A stretch of DNA of 64,000 nucleotides from Mesostigma viride (GCA_009746045.1 RPFO01000079.1:3489409-3553408), one strand, 5' to 3'; positions 1-12,370 are shown, numbered from the stretch's first letter. Translations and numbers: made by a program. Notes: a model not told the origin generated them from the sequence alone.

Positions 1-51
1 TATTAGTAGCTCAAACTTACCTGACATTGATTTGCATACAGCTTTCTTTAA

Positions 52-1740
52 CCCCTAAATGGTCTTGCGGCCGATTTTCCGCCAAAAATCGAGTTCCAGC
101 CGATGCATCGGCCCCTTCTCGGGCGACCAAATGCCGCGAAAACTATTGAGAATTAGGAAACGTTTAGCTGAGAAGATCGAAAGTTTATAAAATACTCTAA
201 AGCATGGTATATGGGTTTGCATACTTCTGACAAAGTTATAGAGGTGTTCTGGCCGGTCAAAGTACAAGGGGTCAGGGTACTTTTTCACGTACAACGTGCA
301 TTCCGGAAAACGACGACCTGGCCATGGCGGCTTGCGCCCACGCATGGCATTTACGTTTTCGTTCGAATTTTCTGACCAAACTTAGGATATTGATTTTATA
401 CGTCCTAAAGATCATACAGGCCAATTTCTGGTTCGCGGGAATGCCATTTGATAGGTGTCGGCAGCGTTCTTGCTGGAAAAAACTGCGATCAGGCCGGACG
501 ATAGAAACGTTGACAGCAATACCTTTCCGGCGTATTTTAAAGGATATATCGGTTTCTTTATACTTTTTATGATACATAGTAGTCGTAAACGTGCGAGGGT
601 GGCCAGAAATCGCCGAATCCAGCGACCATGCTGCACAACTTTGGTGTGCCGAAATGCGCCATTTTGCGGCCACCGCCTGGGCCAAGGTAACGCCATCCAT
701 GCCTGTTAAAGCTTAAGCATCGTTTTCCTATCGATGTTTGAAGTTTATATATACGTTCTAGCTTGTGTAGCACATTCTTTTTGCATTATTCATGCTCTTT
801 CTTGACCCTGGCCTGGCCCCTTTCTAAAACACCCTTCTTAGATGCTTCCCTCAGTCAGTTGACCTGCCACAGGGTGATGGTGATAAGTTTTAGAGGCTGT
901 ATGGGTTTGAATACCTCCATATATGTTTGTTATACATTTCCCATACACATATTGCATGAGTGTGAGGCAGTTGGCTGGTCGCTGTGGCATCATCAAGCAC
1001 GCAACTGGTGAGTAAAAGCTTCCCATTGACAGCATGTGCCACCAGGTGTGCTGGCCATCACCTGGTAAGCTATAGCAGCTTAGGCCTAGTTTATCCTTGC
1101 TAGGGCAGGCTGAAATAGGCTCAACATCACTAGTTTGTTGGTGGCTGCCTCCTAGAATGTATGCCTTGCGTAGGGTATCCGTACCACGTTACCTACGTGC
1201 ATGGACAAGGTAGCACCTGCACATAGGTGCCATGTAAGGGCAGTGTGATGATGCAGTTATGTTTCCCCATCATTGTGGAAGGGAAATGTATTGTTTGGCA
1301 TGGTTGGTGGCTATATTAGTAGGTAGTATGCCCACCCCTACCCCCTTGGTTGCTTTTTACCAACGGTACCCCTATGGGCTGTACTGGGTGTAACTGCTGG
1401 TATACCCACCCAAATGATGACCCCAATGGCTCAAACTGTTCAGCAACTAATTGTTTATCATCCCTGAAGTGGTAGGTGCCTAGGTCTTATAACATAATTC
1501 AAAATGCACATTCTACCAAAAATGAAAACGCGCGTCTTGACCCCCCTGACTTTGACGGCAGTTATACATGGCCTACCCTGCATATATGTGAGGTTGTGAT
1601 ATACCAACCCGAAGGGCAACTCATGGACATGCTTGGCCCCCAAGGACAGCCATTGGATATGGGTAGGTTGGATGGCATCTGGTTTGCAAAATTGTGAAGA
1701 TCCAGCCGATTTATCGGCAGGTTCTCAGACCATTTAGGGG
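52..1740 (+). mobile_element. piggyBac-like non-autonomous element, copy 1
   Basis: The ends form a perfect 14-bp terminal inverted repeat, CCCCTAAATGGTCT, flanked on both sides by TTAA (48-51 and 1741-1744). TTAA target duplication with C-rich termini is the signature of the piggyBac superfamily. Just inside the ends are short palindromes such as GCCGATGCATCGGC and GCCGATTTATCGGC. The 1.69-kb interior shows no convincing transposase frame, so this is a non-autonomous derivative. A near-identical inverted copy lies at 14074-15760. The superfamily assignment is inferred from ends and target site only. Confidence 0.75.
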
Positions 1741-1744
1741 TTAA

Positions 1745-2429
1745 TGCAGAATCTGGTGCCAAGCAAATGCCGTATCAAAACCATACATGCCCAATCTAAT
1801 ATGAACCATAATAATCGTGTTGCCCCGACTCGTCTACATCTTGCGAGTAGGGTGGCCTTTTCCGCGGTGGAGCCCGGCTGGGCATGTGGTTGTGGGGCCG
1901 GCCGGACATGGGCGTTGTAGGCCCACGTCCCTTGCTCATCAAAATCGCTATGACCCATGAAATGAGAATCCCTGGCTGCATAACCTCCTCCCTCATCATG
2001 ATGTTGCCAGTCTTGCTCCCCGGCGGCCTTGGGGATTTGGGGCCTCGGCTTTGTCTTCCTTGGAGATCTCCTTAGAGGGGGGGCTGCGGCATAACGGTAA
2101 GTGCCGTCATTGTAATGCTGCACGGGCTCAGGGTTCTCAACGTAGGTGGTTTGTTGCAATGCCGCGACCTCGAGGCTGATGTGGATCAGCTGCCGACCCT
2201 TCGCCAGGCTGTGGAACGTACACTGATGCCGGCATGGTATAAATAAGCATTGGCCGCTTGCCTGCCAGCGGCAGTAGGCTGGGCATGCATTCCTTGGTCG
2301 TACGGCGCGTACACACCGCGTGCTCGCCGTACGGTTCCCCCTCCCGATCCAGCTGCCTCGGCCCGCGGCCATCCATTGCGACTGCGCGCGCGCGTGGCTC
2401 TTGTTGACGGTGTGCTGGTTGCAGTCCTG
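1745..2429 (-). pseudogene. Tail of an unrecognised minus-strand gene, frame-broken
   Basis: Downstream of the coiled-coil exon at 2430-3177 the minus strand keeps biased coding-like composition (rich in Pro, His, Tyr, Gln and Ala), but in frames that change around 2430 and 2190. The longest piece runs to about 1734, ending at the piggyBac target site. It may be a C-terminal exon reached by splicing or a decayed tail; the sequence alone does not decide. No family was recognised. Confidence 0.3.
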
Positions 2430-3177
2430 TCACTTGGCCATGGGCCGCGCTGAAGCTTTCGCGTTGCCCCAACGCGGCAGGCCGGCAGCGGGCCGGCGAA
2501 GCTCCGTGCCAACGCCAGTGCTGGAGCTGGGTGCAGCACTTGCTGGGGTGGATGGCATTCTTCGTTGGTTCTCCAAAGCATTGACCCTCTCGGTCAGGGC
2601 CTTAACCTGTTCTTGCAATTTCACGTTTGCAGCGTTCTCGGGGGGCGCAGCCACTGGCTTCGCACGCGCCGGCGCTGCCAATGACGTCTGGCACTTTGAA
2701 ATTTTCGCGCTCAGCTCGCTGATTTGCGCTGGCAGATTGGGCGGCGCCTTTTTCCGGCCTTGCTTGGGTAGGAACCCCACCCATGCTTGAAGGTCCGTGA
2801 GGGCCGCCTGCATTGCCTGCATCGCTTGATTCAACGGCTCCAGCCACTCTGCCGGGGGGGCAGTTGGCACCACATTCTCGGATATTGCTGCCTTAATTGT
2901 CCCCCCAGATGACAATGCCTTCCCGCCTGGATATGCAATTTGGCGCGGGCGCATGCTCCGATCGCTCGCCCCCAGTTGCCGCTGCGAGACTTGCTTCTTG
3001 TCCTTCTTGAGGGGTGACACGTGTTCCGGCTCGCTGCCATCTTCGCCCGCCCCTCCTCCAATTGATGTCATGCTCCTCCTCCTCCTCTCCCTCCAAGTCA
3101 TAGCAGACATCATCCTCGCCCTCGCTTTCATCTTCACCGTCCTCGTTGGGTGCAGCAGGCGGGAGCACAGCGAGCAC
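2430..3177 (-). CDS. Acidic, coiled-coil protein exon of unknown function
   Basis: A minus-strand exon candidate begins after a good 3' splice site (GCGCAATTGCAG, exon from 3177). It first encodes a very acidic stretch (clusters of Asp and Glu near 3070-3150), then, in a frame shifted by one base near 3050, a basic segment and two amphipathic helices with heptad leucines (for example QISELSAKISK and KLQEQVKALTERVNALE), ending at a stop at 2430. The frame change falls in a G-rich run, so it could be a sequencing indel or decay. No enzyme motif is visible. It is probably part of the same transcription unit as 4112-4704, with a truncated L1 (3340-4028) inserted between them. Function unknown. 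Confidence 0.4.
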
Positions 3178-3339
3178 CTGCAATTGCGCACATGCATGCA
3201 TGAACAAAGGTTGACATCCACAATTCACCCAAGGTTAATGAAAATAATAAATTATGTTTTACTTATAAATACAAGTAACGGGTAATCTTCTAGTACGCTG
3301 TAGATCATACTAATTTTAATTCTATACGTGCCAATGCGT

Positions 3340-4028
3340 ATTAATTAATTAATTAAACTCGTGCTCCCGTTGGGGAGTCACGGAGCACCGAAGTGCTTTT
3401 AATCCCTGTGTGTGCACTACAGGAGAAAGGGCAGAGACCCCCAGTCTCCTTCATGCCAAAGGCATGCCACAGCTGCAATCGGGCGCGGCTAGCTAAAAGG
3501 ACAGGCTAACGATCCGGCAAACTGTGGGTGCAATAAGACCCATGTGAGCATGTCATAGCAAGGAGCGTGGGCAAGTAATCTGAACATAGCCAGGGCGTAG
3601 CATGGCTGTACTAGAACTAGGCTACTAAGGCTATGGCTGGTTGTGTACCGTGCGTTGGCGGCACGTGACTAGGTTTGTTGGCACAGCTAGGCAAACATTC
3701 TAGGCATGGCTGCCTTAGCGACAGTGACTCCAATGGTTACAAGCTAGGGCTATTGCTATTCTAGCCCGCTGGGGGCGTCCACATCTTGTGGTTGATCATC
3801 AGGTCCCCGCCCCTCCAGTACACCTTGGGCTTCTGGGGGTCCTGCTTATGGCGGAGGTATTCCGGCCACAGGTCGCGTCGCTGCTGCTGCTGAGCGGGGG
3901 TTAGGTCGTCATCCAGCGTCCAGGTGAGGTCGTGCAACCGCTTGCGACGAGAGAGGAACCGCTGCTTATCCTCAGGGGAGAGGAAGGTGAGCAGGACTGG
4001 TGGGGTGGCCGCCTTGTCCCGTGAGTGG
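3340..4028 (-). mobile_element. 5'-truncated L1-like element (family B), ORF1 end plus 3' UTR
   Basis: On the minus strand this stretch encodes the C-terminal part of an L1-type ORF1 (SRDKAA, DLTWTLDDDLTPAQQQ, DLWPEYLRHKQ, ending WTPPAG and stop at 3761), then a 3' UTR closely matching the element at 51158. It ends in the family hairpin (GTGCTCC...GGGAGCAC region at about 3360-3390) and an ATTA-type tail at 3340-3357. Similarity to the longer copy stops near 4028, giving a classic 5' truncation. Confidence 0.7.
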
Positions 4029-4111
4029 CCAATGCGTATGGGTTGCACAAAAGACATGTCAGTCTAGCATAGGGGAATACCAACAATGCAAGATATTTAT
4101 AATTTACTTAC

Positions 4112-4704
4112 GTGATAGCGCGGTCCGCCCTTGGCAGTCGTTTTTAATAGCGCCTTGGTGCGCGACTCCGGGCGGGTAAACGCTGACGTGATGTCCGCCA
4201 CTGCATCCGCCAAGGTAGCACTTGATGTGTCGTGCAAGTCGGCGGTGGCGATAGATCGAGTCAACCATTAACTGGAATGGTCGGCACCACGCCCGGCACC
4301 CGGATTTCACCGGATGCGAACGAGGTAACCTTCCATACTCCATCCTCATCGCTGTAAATGGGACGCACCAACGCCATCCATTGTGCGTGATCACGACTGT
4401 CGCTCGCTCCCCTCACACAAGCGAGTCCGACGATGAGAAGCCGCACAGTGGTTTGGCCCGTGGCATTGGCGTATAGGTCACGCATGATGATGGCCTCCTC
4501 TGCATGCGTGCAGATGTCACCGATGGAGAATGTCGTCAGATTCTTTGTGCTACCACCGCTGGCCGCTTTGCACGAAACGTGCAACTGAGGCCAGTCAGCC
4601 TTGCTGTTTAACTCGGAAAACTTGCTAACAAGCAGCTTGTGGAAATCCTGAGCCGGTGTGATGTTGAGCTCTGGGGTGGTCATTAAGGGGAGGTGTGCCA
4701 CCAA
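4112..4704 (-). CDS. Unrecognised protein, two coding segments with a frame change
   Basis: The minus-strand frame 4704-4261 encodes 147 residues starting MVAHLPL, with mixed composition typical of a globular domain (segments CTHAEEAIIMRDLYANATGQ and TVRLLIVGLACV). A second coding stretch (about 4251-4112, in a different frame) encodes LADAVADITSAFTRPESRTK and ends exactly at a consensus donor, CAC|GTAAGT at 4111. A short intron or frameshift near 4255 would join them. I do not recognise the family. The donor and the clean frame up to it argue for a spliced gene rather than chance. Confidence 0.4.
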
Positions 4705-4861
4705 AACCCCCCAAAACTGGAATACACTGTTTTCAATATGAATTCAATTGAATTATGCCCAGCCATGATAAGGGGCCCTAAATAACATGTTTAGTGAGTT
4801 ATCCATGCATTCATTGAAGGTTCTACCCCCAACCACGCGCCGGTATCGCGCTAAAAATAGA

Positions 4862-5201
4862 AAAAGACGCTAATTAGGGCACAGTATGCCCCAGCCAATG
4901 CACACATCAATTCAGGCCAGGCATGATATTGCCCAAGCAGGTCGTGGGTGGCCAAAAATTAGAGCCACTCACAACCCATATCTGACATGCTTTAGAATTT
5001 TTATGCTCTTGCAAGTACAAAAACGCTGTTTTTCACACATGCCAAAAATAATAAAATACCAAACACATGTGAAATGGGCCAAACATGATATTCAAAATTC
5101 CATTAGTCATCGACACACACGCTGGCAAAATCTGGCTGCATTTGGACAAGCGGTGTGGAAGTTATGCTCTTTGGCAGCATGCCACCTGGGCGTCCATTAT
5201 A
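4862..5201. other. Spacer without recognised gene
   Basis: No coding frame with recognisable features and no repeat was seen between the unrecognised gene at 4112-4704 and the end of the PHD-finger gene. The sequence is moderately AT-rich. Confidence 0.4.
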
Positions 5202-5779
5202 CTAGTCACTGTCACTATCACTGCCATCATCACAGTCTTCCCCACAGCAAACTGGGCAGAACCAGTCCCCATCAGGTACGCTGGGCAGGAGAGGGACCGT
5301 GCAGCTCAGGTGGAGCCCCCCATCGCACCCGGGTGTGCTGCACAGCAAGAAAGGGTCATCATCAGATGCATCGGTCTTAGAGCAGCGCAAGCAAGGGATG
5401 TGTGCAGTGTCATCATCATCCTCATTGCTGCCCGCCCCCGCCCCCCAGTAGCAGCCCCCACACCCCCATAGTGCACCCCCTTGCTGTAGGTGACCTGGCC
5501 CCTCTGGGCATCTACCTTGCCCTCATCCCAGCGATGGCCACGCTTCACATGCCACGCCCGGGCTGCCTCAGCCTTGTACTCTAGCGTCTTCTTGACCACC
5601 TGCTGGCACTCCCTCTTTTTCCTCAGCTCATCCAGCTGTGCAAGGGCAGCGGGGGAGGTGTCTACACCCATAAGCAAACGGCTAGGCACCGCATCTGCCG
5701 TTACCTGCCCTCGGCATGGCCAACCTTGCAAACGCAAGCATAGCAACACGATCGCTAGGCATACATGCCAAGAGAGCAT
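5202..5779 (-). CDS. PHD-finger protein, C-terminal exon region
   Basis: The last 60 or so codons before the stop at 5202 form a canonical PHD zinc finger (5247-5393): C-x2-C-x12-C-x4-C-x4-H-x2-C-x14-C-x2-C with the typical aromatic residue before the last pair (DWFCPVC), followed by an acidic DGSDSDSD tail. PHD fingers usually read histone H3 tails; binding here is inference. Upstream (about 5760-5485), in a frame one base off, is a charged helical stretch (LAQLDELRKKRECQQVVKK) followed by a basic WHVKRGHRWDEGKV segment. The frame change lies in a G-rich run near 5450, so an indel error or tiny intron is possible. Nearby minus-strand exons at 7348-7537 and 7910-8194 may be its 5' part, which would make the gene diverge from the transposase-like gene across the 8319-8573 palindrome. 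Confidence 0.6.
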
Positions 5780-5829
5780 ACACTATACTCTACCCAAGGA
5801 TACCTTGTAAACTTCATGATTAGAACTCG

Positions 5830-7180
5830 GCAAATCTATGACCAAAAGCACATATAAATAACTATTACACACTGATGACGACACATGCTCAAGGTTGGGG
5901 GTCACTGTGACACGCACTGATGAGTTTCCTAGACGACCACCGGACAGGCGCTAAGGAACACTCAGTAACCAAGCATAAACACAATTACACTTTACATGCC
6001 ATCCAACATGCATCAAATCCATGCTGAATATGTTATGAAGTACACAGGGTTGGCCACACACCTCATACCCCTTAACCGTCCCTCGAGCATGGCCAGACTA
6101 ATAAGCATGTGAATAGCAATAATGATGATGGCACTAAAATGTCTTACCAGCATTTTCTATGTTTCTCCCAGGTTAGAGTGTAAGGTTGATGCCAACCAAG
6201 CTAATCAACACAGCAACAACTCCTGAACTGCCCTACCTGAGATGGGCAACAAACTGGAACTATGGAGGGCAAGGAACCAAGGAGATCATGGCATACAAAG
6301 CTTGCATGCAGTCAACCATGGTTGGCTCAGCACATTGCAGTCTTTTCACATGATGATATCAAGGGAAAGCTCAAATAAACCAATGGTGGTAGCTATCTAC
6401 ATGCAGTCACACAAATGCAATATCTCCAACATGATCGTCAATAAAACACTTCCTCCCCTGCACGATAAAATGGAAAGAAACCATTGGCGGCCCTCCAGCG
6501 CATGAGCGCTGTGATGCCGCTGCGAAGAGAGGGTGCGTCACTCTCACACAACAAGAAGCGTCCATACGCACAACATCCTTGCCAGAACACGTTTTATGAA
6601 ATGCCTTAAACCTTCCCGAGAAGATATAGGCTTCGACTGAAGCGGCCCTGACCACGACGTCAGCGAAAACAATCTAAATCTACCAGGTATTCGACAACAC
6701 CACGGCAAGCAACGGCGAGCTAGCTGGCGGAAACTGCCCAAAAAGAACGAAAAAAACTTCGAACGATGAGCTCATAGAAGAAAGAACTGATAGCACATAA
6801 CATTCGCGACAAATCTATACCTGTCCCTCGCAGATCCCTCGCCCAGGCGCGCAACAACGGCCGTTCTTCCATGGAAGGTTCCGACATGCACTGCGCAGGC
6901 CTGAAGAATTACTTACCGAGAATAGCCGAAAATGTAGCAAAAAGCACCAGTTTGGTTTGGAATTCAATGCTACCGATATTAATGCATCGTTTACGGTCAA
7001 AAAGCCCCCCAAAACTGCGAATTCACTGCCGCTATCACGAATTCTATTTTATTCCGCGCGACCAAAAAATGCAGATTACCCCCCATGCCGATGGCAGTAA
7101 AAGAAAGCAGCGATATTGTAAACCAGCAACTTGCCGCCACAACCCAACATCATTAAATCATCGTCTCCAACATTCGAGCA
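5830..7180. other. Gene-poor stretch, possible introns
   Basis: No convincing coding frame, repeat or RNA was seen in this 1.35-kb stretch. If the exons at 7348-7537 and 7910-8194 belong to the PHD-finger gene, this is its intron. Confidence 0.35.
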
Positions 7181-7347
7181 TTTTTTTTGCATTTCTCTAG
7201 CCCTACATCGCTAGTTTCGCCTAAACGCAGTCGCCATGGCCACTTCCGCACGGGGTGCGCGCACCGTGCACCCACTTTTCACTTCACGGCGGTACCGCGA
7301 ATATTTTTGGCGCCAAAAAATTCGGCGGGCGCACGTCCCCTTAACTG

Positions 7348-7537
7348 CTACCCATTGACGAGCTTGGTAGTGCTCGGAAGGCCTTTGCCCAGGTCCAGCA
7401 TCCGAAGAACAGCTGGCTTGGAGGAAGTGCCACCCTTCACGGTCACGCTCGAGGGGCCGGCTGCCTTCAGGTGCACCCCCAGAAATCCTAGGTATTTCAC
7501 CAGGCACGTCTGCGGCACTCGATAGATAGGTGTGTGC
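7348..7537 (-). CDS. Candidate internal or terminal exon of the divergent minus-strand gene
   Basis: A minus-strand frame follows a good acceptor (TTGCAACAG, exon from 7537). It encodes YRVPQTCLVKYLGFLGVHL and a Lys/Ser/Thr-rich stretch before a stop at 7348. A second frame through the same DNA stays open further, to 7211, and would be in phase with the exon at 7910-8194. Which frame is used cannot be settled by eye. No domain recognised. Confidence 0.3.
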
Positions 7538-7909
7538 CTGTTGCAATTAAGAACGGCAATCACTCAAGCAATCTCACATTATAAAATGTTAGACGTGCCC
7601 CTGAGAAGCATAGAAATATCGAATTGTAATACTCACAATGAGATAGAAGCATGCATATAAATATCGGGGGTAGCACGGCTAATCATGAAAGCACATCGGC
7701 AAATATTGTCCTTGTTTTGAGCCGCCCACGAACAAAAAAAGTGTTCGGCATGCTGCCGCGGCACTAACTGTCAGAACCAAGCAAGCCTGCGCTCATGTGT
7801 GACTGAAAGCTAGCCCTGACAGCACTCGTAGAAAGGGAGCGATATTGCTGTGCTCCTTTATCACAAACCCTGGCAGCAAACGCCGACCCCCCCCCCTGTC
7901 GTAATTTAC

Positions 7910-8194
7910 CTGTGATTTCCCTTGAGAGGCCGTCTTGCCTGTTCGGTCGTTTTCACCATCTTCAGAATCATCAGAGGCATCCGTTCTAGAACGTCTATTA
8001 ACTTCATTGACAGCACCCTTGACGTACACGTGCGATTTCTTATTCCCCCGCCCTTCATCACCTACGGGTGTCCCCGCATCAACTGCGCTCTCAGTCTCCT
8101 CCCCCGTTGGCCGTGCTACGCCCGTTCCATCGTCATGCTCCGCATTTTCGGCATCCACGCCATTGTTCCCAATACCTGCCGCCGGCTGCTGCAT
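7910..8194 (-). CDS. Acidic N-terminal exon candidate, divergent from the transposase-like gene
   Basis: From an ATG at 8192-8194 the minus strand encodes 95 codons rich in Asp, Glu, Gly and Ala (AENAEHDDGTGVARPTGEE; TDASDDSEDGEN), ending at a consensus donor CAG|GTAAAT. The start lies 125 bp from the edge of the palindrome at 8319-8573. The composition suits a disordered N-terminal tail of a nuclear protein. Linking it to the PHD-finger exon downstream is inference from orientation and spacing. Confidence 0.4.
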
Positions 8195-8318
8195 GCTGCT
8201 CGCCGCTAGCCATTCTTAGCTATCCTGACCAGAATGGCCGATGAATGGTTGATAATTTCCTCGGGGATTGAAAGGAAATACCTGCTGCACACCTTGTGAC
8301 ATCGGTTGTGACACCGAT

Positions 8319-8573
8319 GTCTCAACATGTCGGTACGTGGTGTCTCGGTGTCTCAGAAACTCGTGGTCCGCATTGCATGAGTGGGTGTCACGGTGTTTCG
8401 ACATCTGATTGGCCCGGTTCAGATTCGCCCCAAAAATTAAAAAAAAAAGAATTTTTGGGGCGAATCTGAACCGGGCCAATCAGATGTCGAGACACCGTGA
8501 CACCCACTCAATGCGGACCACGAGTTTCTGAGACACCGAGACACCACTACCGACATGTTGAGACACCGTGACA
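8319..8573. repeat. 255-bp near-perfect palindrome (hairpin) between divergent genes
   Basis: Arms of about 120 bp (8319-8438 and 8450-8573) are near-perfect inverted copies around a short A-rich loop. Each arm carries GTGTCTC/GTGTCAC octamers related to the arrays at 12769-12994. It separates the minus-strand exon at 8194 from the plus-strand gene starting about 8809, so it could act as a bidirectional promoter, a transposon terminus or a foldback element. Confidence 0.8.
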
Positions 8574-8808
8574 CCGTGCGCTTTCACCCCGAATTCACGA
8601 GAGCGGCAGCGATGGTGATCGCTGCCAAATGAGGTAACATGGGCTAAACAACTCGGGCAGACCGGGCTGGCGTGACATCCCGGTCTGCCATGTTAGATTC
8701 CCCCCCACACATGGCGTGGGGATCTACGTTTGCCATCTGCCAACGTAGAAATAGATGGGGAGGGGGGGGGACAAATGATGTTTGCAACATTGCCCAGTTG
8801 ACATAGCC

Positions 8809-11800
8809 ATGGCGAGACCCGGCGTTTTCATGGAGCCCAGTGCGGGGGCGCTGGGTTGGCAGGTTTTGGGAATGTTCTTCTTGCTATTACTCCTGGGCGT
8901 CGTCGTGTTCAATATGATGGCGAGGCGCGGGGTCCGGTTATCTGCAGCCGCCGTGTTGGCGAAATGCACCCAGGATTCGTCCTTGGCTGCGGCACTTTGC
9001 AGGGACTGGGACTGTGGTTGTGGCCGCCATTGTTTGAGAAGCGTGCATTTCGAGGAGCTCAGGACGATGAGGACCGACATGTGGTCTAAGAAGCCTGCGG
9101 ATCGGAAAGAGTTTATAAAGAACCAGCTTTTTCAGGCCGGCCAGCGAGAAACTGAAATCCCGGGGAGCTTGCGTCACAAACGCAGTCGAGACGATGACTT
9201 CCTTTTCGCAGTGGATGGCTACGTTACTTACCCGGCTGACAGGCATCGGCCAGAGTCTACAGCCCCTTTTCGGCATCGCATGTGTGAAGCTGCTTTCCGC
9301 CGTGCTCTGTATATCAACGAGAATGTTTGGCACTCGGCTGTGAAGGAAACTACCCGCCCTCCCCCTTCGCCTGGCGATCTTGATTTGGAGTCTGGCTTGG
9401 GTAGCACTGCTGGACGGCGCGTTAGGGGAGTCCGGTCAATGTCTGCCAAGATTGGGGAGGCCAAGGGCTTTGTGAGCTGTGGATTCGGCGTTGGCTAAAC
9501 CCAGCAATTGAGAAAGATCCCCGGGACGGCGTCAGCATCATTGAGCAACCGTGCAAGAAGACTTTATACTCGGAGTACATGGAGCAGCAAGATTATGGAG
9601 CCCCTGTAGTTAGCATTTCGCTTTTCAGGACAATATTTGAAGCAGTGAGAGTAAACATGGGTGTCCGGATTGAGCGTTATCGCACAAAAATTATGGGTGA
9701 GTGCTCCCGCTGCCGGAAGTTAAAGGATGCCATTTTGAGATACCGGACCACCGACCGGGCCAGGTGGGAGGCCTGCAAAGAGAAATTAGCTGATCACACC
9801 GACTTCTTTAATGGGGAACGGATGGCTTACCTGCAACGAAGGTTTGAGGGCGCCAAGGGGTTTTTTGTTTCCATAGTCATGGATGGTTTGGCAAAGATGA
9901 AAACAGCAGTTCCAACCAGGGGCAGCGCCTCAAAAGATTGGCTTGCCAGCCGCAAGCTACATATACCCTACCAGCTCGTTTGCTCGATTTTGCACGGAGT
10001 TAGGACGTATTTTCGGGTGATTATGCCTTGGGTAGCTAATTCTGAGGTTTCTGGTAACTCAGGGCGTGTCACTGCGACGGTGCTCACACACCAATTGTTG
10101 GAAGTGGTGGTTGCGCGACCATGGGAGAAGTCCCACATTCCTGAGATCCGCGCGTTTGGCCTTAATTGCCCCCACCCTCGTCCTTCAACTGGATGGGGGT
10201 GGGGACAAGTTACATGAATCACGAGCTATTGGGCTTCCTAGCGGTTCTCATCGTCCGCCGTCATTTCTCTCGCATCAGGGTGTGCCGCCTGCCCCCAGGG
10301 CACACGCATAATGATGCTGATCAGAGATTCGGTTGGTTCATTCGGTGGTACAATGGGATGAAGAACCGGGTGTCAGATCTTCCACCGGTGCTTTAATGAT
10401 GACGTTTCAAGACGTGTTGCAGGGCCTGACGCGTGCCTTTGCACATTTCTACGAGGAAGGCCCTTCCGGGAGCATGGCGACAATAAACCCACTGCCGCCA
10501 TCTGCCAAGGTTGGTTTTCTTTATAATAATTTGCATGGTACATGATTGCATTATGAGTGTGTTGGTAGGTTGGGCTTAATTGTAATATGCAAAAGTTAAA
10601 TTGTAACCACCGCGCGTACTCGCCTCTTAATGCCACTATTTGTTTTGTGTGTGTTGCTTGCAGCGCATCAACGCAGCGCTGGACTTCACCACATGGCTTC
10701 GTGGCTGCATGGACCCAGACCTTGGGCGTTGGGTCAAGTCTGCTGATGTTGTCATGGACGCGTCAACCAACCAACCTGTGGTGGAGCAGCGGCTGGTCAG
10801 CAAGATATTTGATATCGAGCTATTCGGCCACCGAGATGAACGTGCGCTAGTGGACGTTGGTGACGACTGCTTTTTGCGCTACCGTCTTGCCACGGCAGAG
10901 GCATTGGTAGATGTGCCCGCCAATTGCTGGAGGCCTCTCGGACCAAATGAGGAGCCGTGCGACATGGTTAGCGTCAACTTCAAGCGCGTGAGTGATGGCA
11001 AGGAGCTCCGCGGCGCGCTAGTCATGGAGGCGACCAAGGCGCCCAAGGGCAGCCCAGGTCTTGCGGCGTTCGCCGATTGGGATGGCGCTCGCGCAATCCG
11101 CTCCCATTGCAAGAAAATCAGCCGACAATTTCCAGAGATCATGACGGCGGCAAAGCAAGCAGAGCTCAACGAGGAGATCCGCGGCTTCCCTGCTGAGCCG
11201 GAGCAAGTGGAAGTGGAAGATGCATCGGTGTTTGACGTACGTCATGATCCAGAAGCTGACGGAGTGCAGGGAGCAGCAAAAGGACAAGCCCCTCCCTTTT
11301 TGCCTCCACAGTGCATGCAGGCGATCAGGCGGTGATGCGGGCTACCCGTGCTTTGGAAGCGCCACTGCACCCAATCGTCAGCCATGCAGGCGACCGCCGC
11401 CACCAGGTGCAAGCTGCCGTTCAGCGGGCACGACGCGCAGCTGAGCAACTGCCTGCCGCACCTGCCACGCTTGCCGCGCCTGCAGGTGCCTCGACTTCTC
11501 TTGCAGATGCTAGCAGTGCTGCACAGACCATTGCGACTGCGGATCGTGTTTTTACTGTCAATCCCGGCATCATCTCCCGCGGAGACTTCCTAATTATCAA
11601 GAGACCTGCGGTGACGTGCGGGGAGGGCATGCCGTGGCCAGAGGAGCTCTTGGTGAAAGTTACGGATGCATCTGCAATTCGTTCATGCGGTACTCTCACT
11701 GTTTCCGTGCTTTACTCACCTTCATGGGAAGGCCAGTTTAGCAAGCTGGCGCTCGCAGGCGGTGGGCCGGGCCTGACGGTGTCGGCATCGGAAATCATTG

Positions 11801-12319
11801 TTCAACACTGGACAGTGGGCGCGTCAGGGCAGGCTGTGCACATCCCGTCGCTGACATCCGCACGTAAGCTATCTCGTGCAACCCTCCAAGCCTTAGATGA
11901 CCATCCACAAGTGCACTTTGTCGGTTTCAAAACGCAGCCAGCTGCATGCCGCAGCAACGTCAAAAGCTGCATGTGCGGCATACTTTGCTGAGCACGGGCT
12001 GCAAGGGCTAAAAGGGAGAAGGCTGTGCGCCTTGTGGGGTTCGGCCAAGGCCCGCTTTCACGGGTGGGTCGTAGAAGTAGAGGAAAGTGACGGGGCTGTA
12101 AAAATCGAGACGGTGTGGTCTGACGGCAAGGGGTACACATACACCACATTAGAGGAAGTTTACAAGTTCATCTGTGGGTGCCCGCATGCAACTCATGCCT
12201 TTGGCCGCGCAAAGTTTTTTCCGGATGGCGCGGGGGGTGACGTGGCAACGGGGCTGGATGAGCTCCATGATGCTTCTAGTGACAGTAGTGATGATGATGA
12301 CGAGGAGGCATGGGATTGA
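8809..12319 (+). pseudogene. DUF7869-type transposase-like gene, frame-disrupted
   Basis: The order of motifs matches, from memory, the DUF7869 family found in algae, corals and oomycetes. It starts with a Cys-rich N-terminus (CGCGRHC, then KEFIKNQLF and RHRMCEAAFRRALYI) at 8990-9320. Next come LWIRRWLNP...YSEYM (about 9480-9590), GECSRCRKL (9695), VSIVMDGLAKMKT (about 9870) and LVLQLDGGGD (about 10175). The signature PGHTHNDADQRFGWF lies at 10295-10340. An RNase-H-like catalytic fold is inference. One good intron is visible (10510-10663, AAG|GTTGGT...TTGCAG). Further coding DNA continues at 10664-11237, 11311-11940 and 11900-12319, ending in a Tudor-like stretch (FHGWVVEVEES) and an acidic tail. 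Frames change near 9475, 10150, 10205, 10375 and 11930, so the gene is decayed or the assembly has indels. ATG 8809 sits in a CCATGG context but is only a guess at the start. Confidence 0.6.
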
Positions 12320-12370
12320 TGGGAATATGTGAAAGCCTTGGTAGTGCTTTAAAGCAATTGCTAGTGATGT

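Noticed and set aside
55-773. Several 60-140-codon frames mirrored at 15039-15757
   Set aside because: They overlap each other in all frames inside the piggyBac-like elements, match no family, and are mirrored only because the elements are inverted copies.
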